From Hygrophila difformis (lineage: Eukaryota; Streptophyta; Magnoliopsida; Lamiales; Acanthaceae): a stretch of DNA of 64,000 nucleotides. Below the pieces are notes generated by a model that ran no database searches, was not told the DNA's origin, and saw nothing but the letters and a program-made list of their open reading frames with translations. Position numbers and translations under genes: made by a program. The DNA is taken from assembly GCA_030278955.1 (NCBI GenBank), contig JAOANR010000001.1, forward strand, positions 21,369,468-21,433,467, given 5' to 3'. Shown one piece after another: positions 34,829-46,919 of the stretch (its first letter is position 1; the number at the start of each line of letters is the position of its first letter).

Positions 34829-37800
34829 TGTAACACCCCGGATTTGATAACCCAGGCCGGGATGTCACCGCCACACCTCCCTAGCAAGACACGGTTTCTC
34901 CGAGCTTGCTAAAGAGATGCAAGGCTATGGTTTTTCAGAATTTAAATCATTCAAACAGCCCATTTACATATAATTTAAAAATAATAATATTAAAGTTGCA
35001 GCGGAATGTAATATTTACATATATATAATTGTAATGCAGCGGAAATTTAAGTATAGGGCCGACATGGCCAAAACACGGGTTAAACAGGCCCGTTCATGCA
35101 AGTCGTAACTAAATGTAGGAATTTAAAATATAGTTTTTCCCCAAATGTTCCCATGTATGCATGTGATGATGCATAATCCTCATACTCTGAAAGAAAAAGG
35201 GGAAAAATGGTTTGGGTCAGCAAAACGTGCTGAGTAAGTTAACACCTAGCATGATCTAGGGGTTTCAAAGCCTTTAATTAAATTTAATAAAAACATATGC
35301 ATACGAGACATGATTTAAATTTTAATTCATCTACTAATAATAATTTAATTACATAATTTAAAAGACAAGGATTTCCACACGTTCATAATTTAGCACACAT
35401 GAAAAAGGGGTTTAACACGCGTTCATAATTTAAATAATTAAATTTTTCTCCTAAGCATGCATACAAAAATATTCCATTTACAAATTTTACCAATTTAAAG
35501 GAAATAATACTTAAATTGTGTACTTGACATGCCTTTAATCCACAATAACCATTTAGTCATGATATGAAATTTAAAGACACAATTTAAATGCATAATTTAA
35601 AGACATGCATAAATAAATAAATACTTTAAAAATATTAAATCTTTTATTTCCCCGTTACGTAACCATTTCTCAATGTTTTGTATAGCCGGTGATCCGGCGG
35701 CCGCAGCCGTTTCGTAAGTATCTCGTATAGCCGGTGATCCGGCGGCCGCAGCCGTTTCGTAAGTATCTCGTATAGCCGGTGATCCGGCGGCCAGCAGCCG
35801 TTTCGTAAGTATCTCGTATAGCCGGTGATCCGGCGGCCAGCAGCTGTATCTGCCATACCCAGTAACACTCCGGAGCCTCGGGAAATCCATACGGACAAAC
35901 CCGAGAGAGTAGGCAATGTATCTCCCGCCGATTGGCGTAATATCTCATCTAATTTCTCTCGTCCATTATAGGCCCGAAGAGAAAGGCTAGAGGGGCACCC
36001 TGCAGAGCACTCACCCTCCACCCAAGTATCTCATGTATCATTTAGTTTTAATGTATCGGGGTTTTACAAAAGTATAGATGTATTGCATTTCAAGTCTTTG
36101 ATCGTTCGTTTCGAAATTTCAAAATCTTTCGATTTAAAAGTCATTTGGCGTCACAGTTTACGCCTTTTTAATTTAAAAATTCGTTTCAAGTCCGAAAAAT
36201 CTGAAATTTTCACAGTTTATGCAAAACACCCTAACGAACAACTTTCGTGTTTTAACTTTTTCAAAATAAGTTGAGGAAACATGTCAAAAATCGATTTTAT
36301 TATGCAAACAGGAATCTGTCTCGAAACAGATTTGTCACAGTTCGGAAAATTGGCTTTTTGACATACCAAATGGACTCCAAAAATTCTGAAATTTTAACCA
36401 CATATACTAGACATGATTATCTACAACTTTCATTTAGATTGTAAAGATCAAATCGGAATACAAAATATAGAAACAAACTCACTAAGTTTGAACATGTTCA
36501 TAGGCAGATTTCAAACACGTTTTATCAAAACCGTTTCTTTTCGATGCGATTTAAAATAGCAAACATTAACGAAAATGTCTGAAATTTTTACACAACCCAG
36601 ATTAATATGTTAGGATAAAAAGTCTAGTTTTGCATTTTTGGGTTGGAACTCTCGAAATAGGGGTTTTGGTCCGATTTCAAATCCGTCACAGTTTCACGTT
36701 CGACTCTCATGGCAGGTTCTTTCTCGGCCGTTTTCAGATATCAAACCTCAATGAAAAATTATGGAAATTTTACACGAACTAGATCTATATCTTAGGAGCA
36801 TTTTTCATGTTTTGAGTTTTTCCGTTTGAGCAGTTTTAAGGGTTCGAAAAATTCGCACACAATCGCTGCGCCGGGGGTTTTTTCGTGTTGACAGATTTTA
36901 GAGTTACTAAATCTCTATGTTTGGTTACATTTTACGTCACCCAAAACCAAGTAAGCATTAACTTACAGTGGGGATGATGTCTAGGACATTTTCGGATCGA
37001 TCGCGGCGCCCACGATTGCTACGAACACGTCCCGATTACTCCGTCTCCTTTCCGTTGGCCCCGAAACGAAGTCGAAAGTAAAAATCTAGGGTTAGATCGG
37101 ATTTTTGGACTCGTAAACTTAAACGAAAACCTATGGACAACTTACCACAATCTGGAACACTAGAGATGTTGCTCTCCACGCCTTCTTCGTCGATTTTCGT
37201 CGCCGGGAAGTGATCGGAAAGTCGTCGGATCGGTTTTGGATGAACAAGGGAGAAGCTTTGAGAGTTTTGGGAGGACTTGGGGGCTGCCACTTCGAAAATT
37301 AGGGTTAGTTATGAGTGTCCAATCCCCTCAACCCGTCCATATACCCTTCCCTTTGCTTAGGATTGAGTTTCCAAAGTCGGGGATTCGAAATATGGCAAGA
37401 AATCGTCCGAAATCGCATTGATTGCTGCTGCCTGTTTGGTGGCGCGGGGTTGGCGCGGTTTTTAGCCAAAAACCGCCCGGAGGGCGCGCCGCCCGGTCTG
37501 GGCCGTGCGTCCGGACTGGGCCGTGCGATCCCGTCGGGCCTTTTCTCCTCTCTTTCGGACTTCTGTCCTCCTACGTTTTCGGGCTCGATTTTTCGGGTCA
37601 TTCTCGGATCATAAATTCTTATCTTAAATTTATCTCGACTCAAATAAATTTCATGTTTGAAATCTTAAGTCCGTCGGTCTCGGGTTCGTCGGCTTCCAAT
37701 TCGTCGTCTTTTGACTCCCGTGCAATATCTTGTGTAATTAAATTTCTTCCGACTTCACGGGTTCTTGGAATTAGGATTATTTTCCTTCTTGAATTTAATT

Positions 37801-38003
37801 CCAATTATTTTGACTCAATTCATGGAATGTCCTCGGGCTTCCTTTCCCTCTTTTATTCCATTTTGAATTTTAAATCTATCGGCATTTCATTTCCGAGCAA
37901 TAATTTAGTGTGATAAATTATTTTCTTCTTCTCGGAGATATTTCGACATTGATCGGAATAAATTTTATTCCTTTGGACGTTGATAAAAATCTGGGGTATT
38001 ACA
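34829..38003 (-). repeat. 5' LTR of element E
   Basis: 3175 bp, with the four-copy 45/46-bp repeat at 35681-35846. It is nearly identical to the 3' LTR by eye, suggesting a recent insertion. No gene is seen. Confidence 0.95.
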
Positions 38004-38008
38004 GTGAT
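38004..38008. repeat. Target-site duplication of element E, right copy (GTGAT)
   Basis: It pairs with 29399-29403. Confidence 0.95.
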
Positions 38009-39954
38009 GGAAATGGAGAATCAAAATTTTGGCAGCATAACGCCTTATATTGCAATTCTTGGATATTACATCTTAATCAGTGGGATTAAGATGTGAGTGT
38101 TTGCAATATAATAGAGGGTAAGAAATCAGAATTTTTGGGATCAAATAGAAGAGAGGATTCTGGAGAAACCATAAATTGTGTCATGAGCCTAGACCCGCGA
38201 CATGGGTACCTCGACAGGTTTTTAGAATTTTGGCAGAGTTTCACCTTGTGTCGCTAAGCAAAAGTGTGTCGCGAGGCATGGCCTCACGACAGGAGTCTAG
38301 CGATACAGGGTTGTCTGAGAATTTTCAAAGTAGTTGGCTCCCAGTCGCTAGTCTGGAAATTGTGTAGCGAGGCGTGGCCTCGCGACAGGGTGTCTAGCGA
38401 CTGGGTTTTCAAAATATTGACAAGGCATAACTTTCTGTCTCGGAATAAAAGTGTGTCGCGGACCGTGGGTTCGCGACAGGGTGTTCCGCGACAGAGGCCA
38501 TGCAGAAAAATTGCAAGAGTTTTGTCCTCAGTCGCTAAGCAGGTGTTGTGTCGTGGACCGTGGATCCGCGATAGAAGTGCCTCGCGACCGAGGGTTTCAA
38601 AATATCAAGACAGGTGTCCCTAGACACCCTTGTCGCGAAACAACCTTCCTCTCGCTAGACGTGGTTTCGCGACAGGAGGCGGTTGGCGACATGGATGGTT
38701 CAGGACACAAGTCAGTAAAAGCAGAAATGAACAGTGGCATGCAAACAGCGTGATCTCACCCTATTTCAGATTAAAAAGCTATTCTAAGCAAAAAAAAAAA
38801 CAACCAAACATAATTTAAAATGATCATGAACATGCTTGAACAAAAATAAACCTATCTAGAACAATATTTAAAATAAACCAACATCCTAATCTAGGATTTG
38901 ATCACACACATACATAACATCATCCATAAAAATAACAAGAGTAAGCATAATAAGGGGAAATGGGGGTCAAATGACCCCAAAATGAAAAATGAAAGCATTA
39001 AATCCATGTGGTGTGAGATCCATTTCATGATTTGGGACACATTTAGTGAATATTTTCCAATATTATTAAATGGGTATGTTAATACCCATGATTTGGGTAT
39101 TACAAAACCTAAAAACAAAGTTTAGAATGAAAAACATGGTATTAAACTGGCTAACTATCTACTGAAACAGTAAAACACAAAACAAAACACTAAACTAAGC
39201 TAAACTATGGACATAATTAAATAATACAAAAAATAAAACTAAACTACACTACCTAAGAACTGAGCTCCCAACTTCTGCCTTCAAGAGTGATTTTTCTAAC
39301 CAAAAGCTCTTTGTCTCAAGGGAATCACCTCATATTTATAGAAGTGAAACCCTAGGCCCATGGGCCTTGATCTGAAGCTCATTGTGTCTCAAGACATCAC
39401 ACACATCACACTGCGTCGCGGAACAACACTGCATGTGGCAAGGCTTCTCGACAGGGTCTTGGTCTTTAATTTGTGCAACTGTGTCGCTATCCATGCCTGT
39501 GTCGCTAGGCAATGGATCGCGACCGGGGTTCCGCGACCAGGAACTGGGGACATGGCTTCTTCTTCATGCTGCATGTTGTGTCGCCAAACCTTCCTGTGTC
39601 GCGAGGCCATGGACCGCGACACAGGAGCTTCCGCGACCGGGTGTTCCTGGACTCACTGAATTGGGCCGGATGGGCCAAAATTGTTCTTTTTGTGGGCTTT
39701 TCTTTCTTTTCCCATCTTTTTCATTCCTTTTTCTTTTCTTTTCTTTTTCTCATGTTTTTGGATTTTTCTAACATAAATGTGTAATAAAATTACATATTTA
39801 TACATTTCTCATACCAGCTCAATCTTTTTACAATTATGCATAAATCAGTCCAATTCAACTGCTTTCTTATTTAATATAAGACCGGAATGCGATCAAATGC
39901 CCGTTTTAGACACGGAAATGGATTGAAAATAATGGTCATTTCTGGCCATTATCA
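38009..39954 (-). repeat. 5' LTR of Athila A, part proximal to the promoter
   Basis: It continues the LTR interrupted by E and matches 3029-4940. It includes the TCGCGA hairpin arrays and the TATA-like element at 39333-39340, and ends GGCCATTATCA. Confidence 0.93.
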
Positions 39955-39959
39955 CTCAC
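39955..39959. repeat. Target-site duplication of element A, right copy (CTCAC)
   Basis: It pairs with 562-566. Confidence 0.92.
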
Positions 39960-40590
39960 CCAGATATGGTTAGGGCGCGGATCATGTCTATGAGACCATT
40001 TGCTTTATCGCGCGAGGCGGTATGGTGAATGCGGGAGCTTGTATTGAGGACAATTTGAGGGGTATGCGGAGAGGACGAGGGAGTAGGGTGATTACCCATA
40101 TTCACCTCATTTGTGGCTTGTGCGCGGCGCAGGGGATTCGCACGACACCGGAGACAGATCCGTACGAGTTAGCAGCGGGTGGTTGTTAACATATCCCGAC
40201 TTACGCTGCTCGGCGTAACGCCTTAGTCGTGGAGTTCCTCGGGCTGTACTTCGCCCGCAGCCTGACGATGGCGGCTTGATTCTAGTTGTTCCTCCGGAGC
40301 AGCCACCCCCTCCTCCAGTAGTTCCACCTCCTGCAGTGGCGCCTCAGGGCCAGGAGATGACTCAGATGCTGCAGATGATGCAGGAAATGCGGGTCGGTAT
40401 GGATGCCGGGTTTGCAGTTGGGCAGGCTCGTTATGACGCCTTAGACGCCAGGTTGGACTTCTACCAGGCCCGTATGGACTCGTTTGCTACGAGGCAGGTT
40501 CAGCAGCAGGCCACTATGTCTGACATGTACGCCTATGTGCGACAGATGGATGAGTACATGCGTCGGCAGTTCCCACCTCCCGATCAGTGA
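39955..40590 (+). pseudogene. Plant-transposon-protein-like ORF, 3' part
   Basis: It continues the ORF at 1-566 beyond element A but in broken frames. One frame gives HPDMVRARIMSMRPFALSRE; another gives IEDNLRGMRRGRGSRVITHI and LICGLCAAQGIRTTPETDP, ending at a TAA. From about 40276 a third frame encodes a Pro-rich stretch and a Met/Gln-rich coiled coil ending MRRQFPPPDQ and TGA. The order (domain, Pro-rich linker, C-terminal coiled coil) parallels the ORF 2/3 region of element B, which supports one ancestral gene type. At least two frameshifts are present. Confidence 0.6.
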
Positions 40591-40895
40591 TCTTTCGTAT
40601 TCGCATTTTCATTTAGGTTTCGTAGAAGACATATTTTGTTTAGTTGTCTCCTTATGAGGATGTTTCTGCTGACTGGGATTCATAGTTTATGTTTCTGTTG
40701 TGTTATTGCCTAGTTACTTATTTGACTTGCGTTAGTTATTTGTCGCTGTTTAGAAACACGGTTCAATTGTTCTGCCTTAGTTTATGGTTTGAGATATTCT
40801 GGATTCATTGTTACCTCCTTATCGCATTTATATGTGTGTGGGTTGCCCAACAATACTTGCATCATCGTAGGACTGAGCCGCTTCAAGGTAATTAG
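40591..40895 (+). other. Flank between the decayed ORF and element C
   Basis: T-rich sequence without a conserved ORF, probably the 3' flank of the decayed ORF. Homology to the chromovirus leader begins a little further right, at about 40900. I see nothing else. Confidence 0.4.
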
Positions 40896-41130
40896 GTAAA
40901 ATAATGTGATAAGGTATAAGGGATAAAATTAAATAGATATATATTTATAAAATAAATACTCGTAAGGTAATTAAATAAAGAATGGTATTAACAGGTATCA
41001 ATCAATTGGGACCTGTTAGTAGAGGTTGTTGGAACTTAGTGTATTGTTTGTTGTCGTTGGGGGTTGTTTACCACTTGTCTTTTTTTTTTTGGTGTGAACA
41101 GTAACCTGTTCGTTTTTTTTTCGAAATTCT

Positions 41131-41150
41131 AGGGTCTAGGGTTTAGGGTT
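41131..41150 (-). repeat. Telomere-like motif in leader of C
   Basis: AGGGTCTAGGGTTTAGGGTT, degenerate plant telomere-type repeats at the position equivalent to about 11825-11850 in D. Confidence 0.7.
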
Positions 41151-41419
41151 TTCAAGGTTTGGAGTTGGATATACCCTTATTTGTTTATTTACCTTATATA
41201 ATAATGATATATATATGTGGTGTTTATTTATTATTACCTTGTTCTTTTATTTGATTGAGTTTCATTAAGGAATAAATAAAATGTAAAGAATAATTTAAAT
41301 ATTCCCGCATGTAGAATAAATGCTTGTAAATTTATTCCTCAAGAGAAAAGTTTTATTGGGTACAAGCATTCGAAACAGAAATCTAATAATAATAGTGCAT
41401 TGATATGGATCTCTAAGTC

Positions 41420-41804
41420 TAGAGTGAATAAGTAGGTGCATCTTCGATGGGATCGTCCTCCTCACTGGATACGTCAATCGGGGTGGGTGTTCCAACAGGC
41501 TCGGGGCTCGGAGGAAATACGTCAGCCTCTAGGCTCAGCAGTTCCGCTCTAAGTGCCATACTTGCATCATTAGTTCGTTATCCTTGTTTTGAAGTGCAAC
41601 CACTTGGGTTTGGAGTTCGGCGACTTGGGCCTTTAGTTGGGTTATTTCATGATGGTCAGCTTCCCTAAGATTTCCCAAATGGGCCACGTTACCCTCTAGT
41701 TGCCCTACTCGAGCCTTGAAGTGATTGATGTGCTGTTGGGATTCGAGGTATGCGTTGGTCAGTTTCATAATCAGATTGATCATGTTTGCGTTGGGTTCGG
41801 CCAT
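41420..41804 (-). pseudogene. Coiled-coil accessory ORF of element C (one frameshift)
   Basis: ATG at 41804, then MAEPNANMINLIMKLTNAYL and a coiled coil closely similar to D (11100-11489). The original frame ends early at 41535. A shift of frame restores the conserved acidic tail, with PIDVSSEEDDPIEDA visible in the other frame. One indel therefore broke an otherwise preserved gene, which supports past selection on this ORF. Confidence 0.75.
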
Positions 41805-42086
41805 CTAATGTCAACAAGGGAGGTTAGAGTTAGACATATTTCAAGCAAAGTCAAGATACGCAGAAATTTAAATCTATATGAAATATGCATATGCAATCCC
41901 CCCCAAAAATTTATTTAATTTAAATGGATTTAAGTAATTAAAAGGTTGGGCCTCTATATTGGGCCGAAATTAATAACTTGGGCTAAAAAAATAATACTAG
42001 TAGTTAAAAATAATAAATTTAAAAATAATACTAGGTTTTAAAATAATGGTTTAATAATAATTATAGTAGCTTTAAAGTTTTCCGGG

Positions 42087-42098
42087 CTCTGATACTAA
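42087..42098 (-). other. Primer-binding site (tRNA-iMet, one mismatch) of C
   Basis: On the minus strand TAGTATCAGAGC, one base different from the site in D and E, three bases after the LTR end. Confidence 0.8.
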
Positions 42099-42101
42099 CT
42101 T

Positions 42102-44957
42102 GTAACACCCCGAATTTGATAACCCAGGCCGGGATGCCATCGCCACATCTCCCTAGCAAGACACGGCTTCCCGAGCTCACCAAGGAAATGCAAGGCTTAT
42201 GGGTACGTAAAAGATTTAAAAACATTTCAACATTGAGTCCGGAATAATAACAATACTTAGTTTCAAAATACGGAATAGCAATCATCCATGCATGTCAAAG
42301 AGTAAATAATGCAGCGGAAAGTAATCACGGCCAACACGGCCAAACCTCGGGTTCAACGGGCCCGGTAAAACAGTAGTAATATGCAATGAATGAAAATGCT
42401 CATAAAAGTTTTCCCCCAAGTGCATGTGCATGCGTCACTCGACATACTCTGTAAAAGAAAAATAACAACGGGTTTATCAGTATAAAAATATACCGAGTAA
42501 GTTAATCCCTAACTAAACAATTTTAAGGGGTTACATGTGTTTAATTAAAATTACACTTTTCATGCATTACGAAATTAATTTTAGATTCATAGTTTACTCG
42601 CAGCGGAAGAACACGATTAATTTATTCAAGACGAGAATACATAATTTAAAGACTTAATTTAAAAGCGTAATTTAAAAGCATAATTGAAGAACGTAATTTA
42701 GAAGCATAATTTAAAACGTCATAAATTTAAGCATAATTAAATACGCACACGTCTTTTATATTTTTATCTCGCAAACTAAGAAGAGGACACCATACCGGGG
42801 AGATGACTAACGAGGCAATCTCAAATCGTAGGACCACTAATGAGGCAGTCCAAATAAATGGAAGACCACTAACGAGGCAGTCTCAAAGATAGTAGGACCA
42901 CTAACGAGGCAATCCAAATAAATACAGCGCGCGAGATCACTAACGAGGCAATCTCAGATAGTAGGGAGACCACTAATGAGGCAGTCTCAAAAATAATAGC
43001 ATGAAGATCGGCTCAGCCTAGTGAACGGGATTTTTCGAAAGTTTATGTTTCGTCGTATACAAAGGATTCGATAACGCATTTCATAATTCGAGTTTTCGCA
43101 AGTTCGAAAAATCCAATTCGTCACAGTTTACGCCTTTTTAGATTAAAAATTCATCTTTTAACCAAAAATTCTGAAATTTACACAGTGGCTCAAGTACAGA
43201 CATACGAACAACTTTCATGTGTTAAGTTTTCGGAAATAAGGTTTCGAAGTGAGTCAAATTTCGAGTTCTTTACAGAAGAAGATTCCTGCCCAAGGGACTG
43301 ATTCTGACACAGTTTCGTGCAACGCCGATTAAAAATTCATTTTAAAACCAATTGGTCCGAAATATTTACTGGATGTAGATGACACCTTAATAAACAATTT
43401 TTATGTTTTAAGATTTCGGAAATAATGGGTTTTAGATGTTCAAAAATCGACACCAACACGCTGCTTGCGCGCGGATTCAAAAATTGGTTTATAACAGGTT
43501 CTGAAATCATCCGTTTTGACATATCAAATGAACTCCAAAATTCATGAAATTTTATACACATAATCTAGACACAATTATCTACAACTTTTGTTTAGAATTG
43601 CAAGGTTGAATCGATCTAGAAACGGGTGAAAAATATGTATCAAGTCGAGTCAAAGAAACTGTCCAGATTTCAAACGTTCGGTTTTTGTACAGAAACTTTA
43701 CGGTACGATTTGGGGTATTAAAACTTTATGAAAATGGCTGAAATTTTGACACAATATAGATTAAAAGTCTTATGAACAAAATCTATGTTTAAAAGTTTTC
43801 GGTTTGAATTCCTGAAGGTCGGGTTTTAGGCGAGTTTTTGAAATTGGTCGAAAATAGGGTTTTTGAAAACCGATTTTAGTTACGTGTCGAGATCTTAAGT
43901 TTTAAACGACAATAAACCACAAAAATTGAAGAGTAAGGTCTTAACTTACTTAGTTAGAGATTAGGGTCGCTGTAAGGGTTTTCCGGACGTCCTAAGGTCG
44001 CGACGAACGGCCAACTTCTCCGATCGCTTTTTTGTTTGTCCCCCGATGTGAAATCGTAGCAAAGGAAAGGATGTTAGATTTCGAGTTTTTATGTTTTATG
44101 GACGAAATAAATACTATACCATAACTTACCAAGGGTCTAGAAGACAGAGGCTCCGTCCCGGTCGTCCCGTCGTCGCCGGAATACTCGCCGGAAAGTGGTC
44201 TCGAAAGGGTTTCGGCTTGGAGAGGAAGATTGAAGGGGAAAGACTTGTGTTTTCTGTGAAAATGAGGTTGAGGACACCCCAACACCAACTTTTATCCTTT
44301 CCTAATGCTGGGATCCGGTTGCCATCGATAGGGATCGAATTTTTGGCAAGAAAATCGCCATGGAAGGAAAGTTAACACCTCCTGCACCTCTGGCGCGGTG
44401 GTGACGCGCACGTATAGGTTTGTCCGCGCGGAGCACGCGCGACCAGTCCTTGGGCGCGTCTCCCTCATGCCGCGCGGTGGCCGCGCGGAGAGCGCGTGAC
44501 GGCCGGACCAGCCGGTTCGGCGGTTTGTGTGGTCCGTCGGGTCTTTTCTTCTTTTCTCTATCGGTTTCCTATCCTCTACGTGTTTGGCTCGACTTCTCGG
44601 GTCGTTTCCGGTTCGAAATCTCTATTTTAAATTCATTACAAACTCGGGTTAACGCTCGTAACATTTCCGTGCCATTATTAATCTAGTTAAATTAGTTCTG
44701 ATTCCTCTTAATATCTTTCCCGGGTATTACAGTCTACCCCCCTTAAGAATCAACTTCGTACTCGAAGTTGTGTTTCGGTTTCCCCGAGTTAAATGTTAGG
44801 ACGCTCTCGGTTATGTTTTTATTTTGTGATTTATTTTGTGATTTATTTTGTGACTGAACTTAGAATTTAGATTTCCAAGCTGCCTACGTACCCTGTGAAG
44901 GGATCAAGTCGTAACGTAGTTCAAAACAATTTGAATTTGTTTTTCTCGGGTGTTACA
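42102..44957 (-). repeat. LTR of chromovirus C (extended form)
   Basis: The core corresponding to D/E LTRs is 42102-44732 (TGTAACACCCC...GGGTATTACA on the plus strand). It is followed by PPT2-like TCTACCCCCCTTAAG and the inter-PPT segment, ending in GGGTGTTACA at 44957. The whole 2856-bp unit has TG...CA ends of its own. It carries a degenerate minisatellite at about 42795-42995. No gene is seen; short frames are not conserved. Confidence 0.75.
42795..42995 (-). repeat. Degenerate minisatellite in C LTR
   Basis: At least six repeats of a unit containing ACTAACGAGGCAATCT or ACTAATGAGGCAGTC, spaced 30-45 bp apart. It occupies the LTR zone where D and E have the 45-bp repeat but has a different sequence. 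Confidence 0.8.
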
Positions 44958-46559
44958 CTCCTGCTCAATTTCGTGATTATCATTGTGATTCTGCTATTTT
45001 ATCACACCATGAGCCTAGGTCCTTTCGTAAGGCGCAGACTGATCCCTTGTGACAGCAAGCTATGTCAGAGGAGTGCAGGCTTTGGCTAAGACCCATACTT
45101 GGGATTTGGAGTTACCCCCTGGTAAGAAAGCCATTGGTTGCAGATGGGTCTATAAGATCAAGACTCATTCTGATGGATCTATTGAGTGCTATGAGGCTCG
45201 TTTAGTTGCAAAGGGATATAGTCAGGAGTATGGCATTGACTATGAGGACACTTTTGCACCAGTTGCTTGTCTTACTTCTATCCGATGTTTACTTGCTCTT
45301 GCTGCTGCTCGTCGCTGGTCTCTTCAGCAGTTAGATGTGAAGAATGCTTTCTTGCATGGGGATTTGTCTGAGGATGTCTATATGACTCCTCCTCCCGGCT
45401 TTGATTCATCTGGCAAGGTATGTAAGCTCTGCCGGCTCTCTATGGTTTGAAGCAAGCCCCTCGGGCTTGGTATGAGAAGTTCAACTCTGCTTTATTAGCA
45501 TATGGTTTCACTTCTTGCAGTCATGACACTGCTCTCTTTGTCTGTCATTCCTCTTCCGGTACCATTATCCTACCCTTGTATGTCGATGACATGATTATTA
45601 CTGCTGATGATTCCTCGGGCATTTCTGATCTCCAGCAGTATCTTCATCAGCACTTTGAGATGAAGAGCATCGGTCGCCTTCGATATTTCTTAGGTCTTGA
45701 CATTTCTGACTCATCTGATGGATATTTTATGTCTCAGGCTAAATATCCATCTGACCTTTTAGCTCGTGCTGGCGTCACTGATTGTAAGATGACTTCTACT
45801 TCTCTTGATTATAATTTTCGCCTTACCCCTCTTGATGGTACTTTACTTGAAGATCTTACACTCTATCCATAGCTTGTTGGGAGTTTAATTTATTTGACTG
45901 TTTCTCGGCCTGACATTGCTCATGCTGTTCACATTGTCAGTCATTTCATGACCGCCCCTCGGACTGTCCATTATTCTGTTGTGTTGCATATTCTTCGCTA
46001 TGTAAAGGGTATACTTCTCCATGGTTTACATTTTTCAGCTCAGTCTTCATTGATTTTTACTGGTTATTCCGATGCTGATTGGGCTGGTGATCCTACTGAT
46101 TATCATTCTACCACCGGCTATAGCTTCTTTTTGGGTGATTCCCTTGTTTCTTGGCGAAGCAAGAAATAGAAGTTGGTTTCACGTTCCAGTGCTGAGTCTG
46201 AGTACCGTGCCCTCACTGATTCCACTGCTGAGCTCTTGTGGCTACGCTGGTTACTTGTTGATCTTGGTGCACCTCAACCTCCCTCAACTTCTCTTTATTG
46301 TGATAGCAAGAGTGCTATACAAATCGCTCACAATGATGTGTTTCATGAGCGCACACAATATATTGAGAATGATTGTCATATGGTGCGTCAACATGTTGCT
46401 CGTGGTACTGTACTTTTACACTACATTTCTACTTGTGATCAAATTGCTGATATCTTCACCAAAACACTTCCTCCTGGTCCTTTTCGCCTGCTACTAGAAA
46501 AACTCAAGTTGGTGTCCACTTCCCACCTTGAGTTTCCGGGGGGGGGGGGGGGGGGGGTG
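44958..46559 (+). pseudogene. Ty1/copia reverse transcriptase and RNase H fragment
   Basis: The first about 90 bases already translate to copia RT N-terminal sequence ([15 protein letters not shown]). Typical motifs follow: [65 protein letters not shown] and the catalytic YVDDM. RNase H then shows GYSDADWAGD, SRSSAESEYRAL and CDSKSAIQIAHN. Lesions are a TGA near 45050, a small indel just after it, a frameshift near 45430-45447, and TAG at 45870-45872 and 46167-46169. Gag, protease and integrase are absent, so this is a 5'-truncated remnant. Lineage is not assigned. Confidence 0.9.
46538..46557 (+). other. Homopolymer G tract (20 G) at the copia polypurine tract
   Basis: Twenty consecutive G between the RNase H end and the LTR-like TGTTAAG. 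Copia elements normally carry a G-rich PPT here, so the location is expected but the length is not. Confidence 0.85.
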
Positions 46560-46698
46560 GTGTTAAGTATATTGTTGTAAATATATTGTGTAGTTTTATT
46601 TGTTGGCCCAGCATTATAGTCCGCCCTCTATTTTAAATATATATTTGTGTATTCCCTCATTTTTCAGTAATATAATTATTCATTCCCTAAAGTTAACG
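46560..46698 (+). repeat. Probable short 3' LTR of the copia remnant
   Basis: It starts TGTTAAGTATATTG right after the G tract and may end near GTTAACG at 46698. No second LTR is present for comparison, so the right end is a guess. Confidence 0.45.
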
Positions 46699-46785
46699 AC
46701 TAGAACAGAAAATCCTGGTAGTGAGTTATTTGATTTTATATCAACCACCATAGTTGATAAACGTTACCACAAACAATCACACCCA

Positions 46786-46919
46786 TGTAACACCCCGATT
46801 ATTCGGCGCAGCGGAAAGACGGGGTGCTACTCTAGATGTTGTCGGCTCCAGAGTGAAAGACTGACCCCACAAACTAACATGAGCTCTTTCAAGTGCGTTT
46901 TGGCCTCACTCATGCACAC
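46786..46919 (-). repeat. Fragment of another Ty3-type LTR, cut by element B
   Basis: TGTAACACCCCGATTATTCG followed by GGCGCAGCGGAAAG resembles the 3' end, on the minus strand, of chromovirus-type LTRs such as E. It is interrupted at 46920 by B, and the rest would lie beyond the window. Confidence 0.4.

Larger units (their letters stand above)
29404..38003 (-). mobile_element. Non-autonomous chromovirus-derived LTR element E
   Basis: An 8600-bp element with 3175-bp LTRs at both ends, tRNA-iMet primer site, double PPT and only 2250 bp of internal DNA. The internal part holds a shortened gag and a broken coiled-coil ORF. Protease, RT, RNase H and integrase are all absent. The LTR layout, primer site, 45-bp repeat and gag ends show kinship with D, so D-like proteins may mobilise it. 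Confidence 0.93.
567..39954 (-). mobile_element. Athila-type LTR retrotransposon A (nested, carries D and E)
   Basis: The element is bounded by TG...CA LTR ends and a CTCAC duplication. It reads on the minus strand: 5' LTR 39954-26942 (interrupted by E), PBS 26941-26924, gag-pol 26782-20845, a long post-integrase region holding an F-box ORF (interrupted by D), PPT, and 3' LTR 4940-567. Without D and E it would be about 19 kb. Assignment to Athila rests on the tRNA-Asp primer site, the gag/RT motifs, the roughly 4.4 kb LTRs and the large region between integrase and 3' LTR. The coding part has several stops and frameshifts, so A is not autonomous now. Confidence 0.92.
40900..44957 (-). mobile_element. 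Truncated chromovirus C (5' LTR plus leader)
   Basis: On the minus strand this reads LTR, primer site, AT-rich leader, coiled-coil ORF, telomere-like spacer, and then it stops before gag at about 40900. It is a third member of the D/E group and more diverged. Its outer end at 44957 (TGTAACACCCGAG on the minus strand) lies beyond the LTR start used by D and E. It abuts a Ty1/copia RT fragment, into which C probably inserted. The left end is a truncation without target duplication. Confidence 0.75.
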
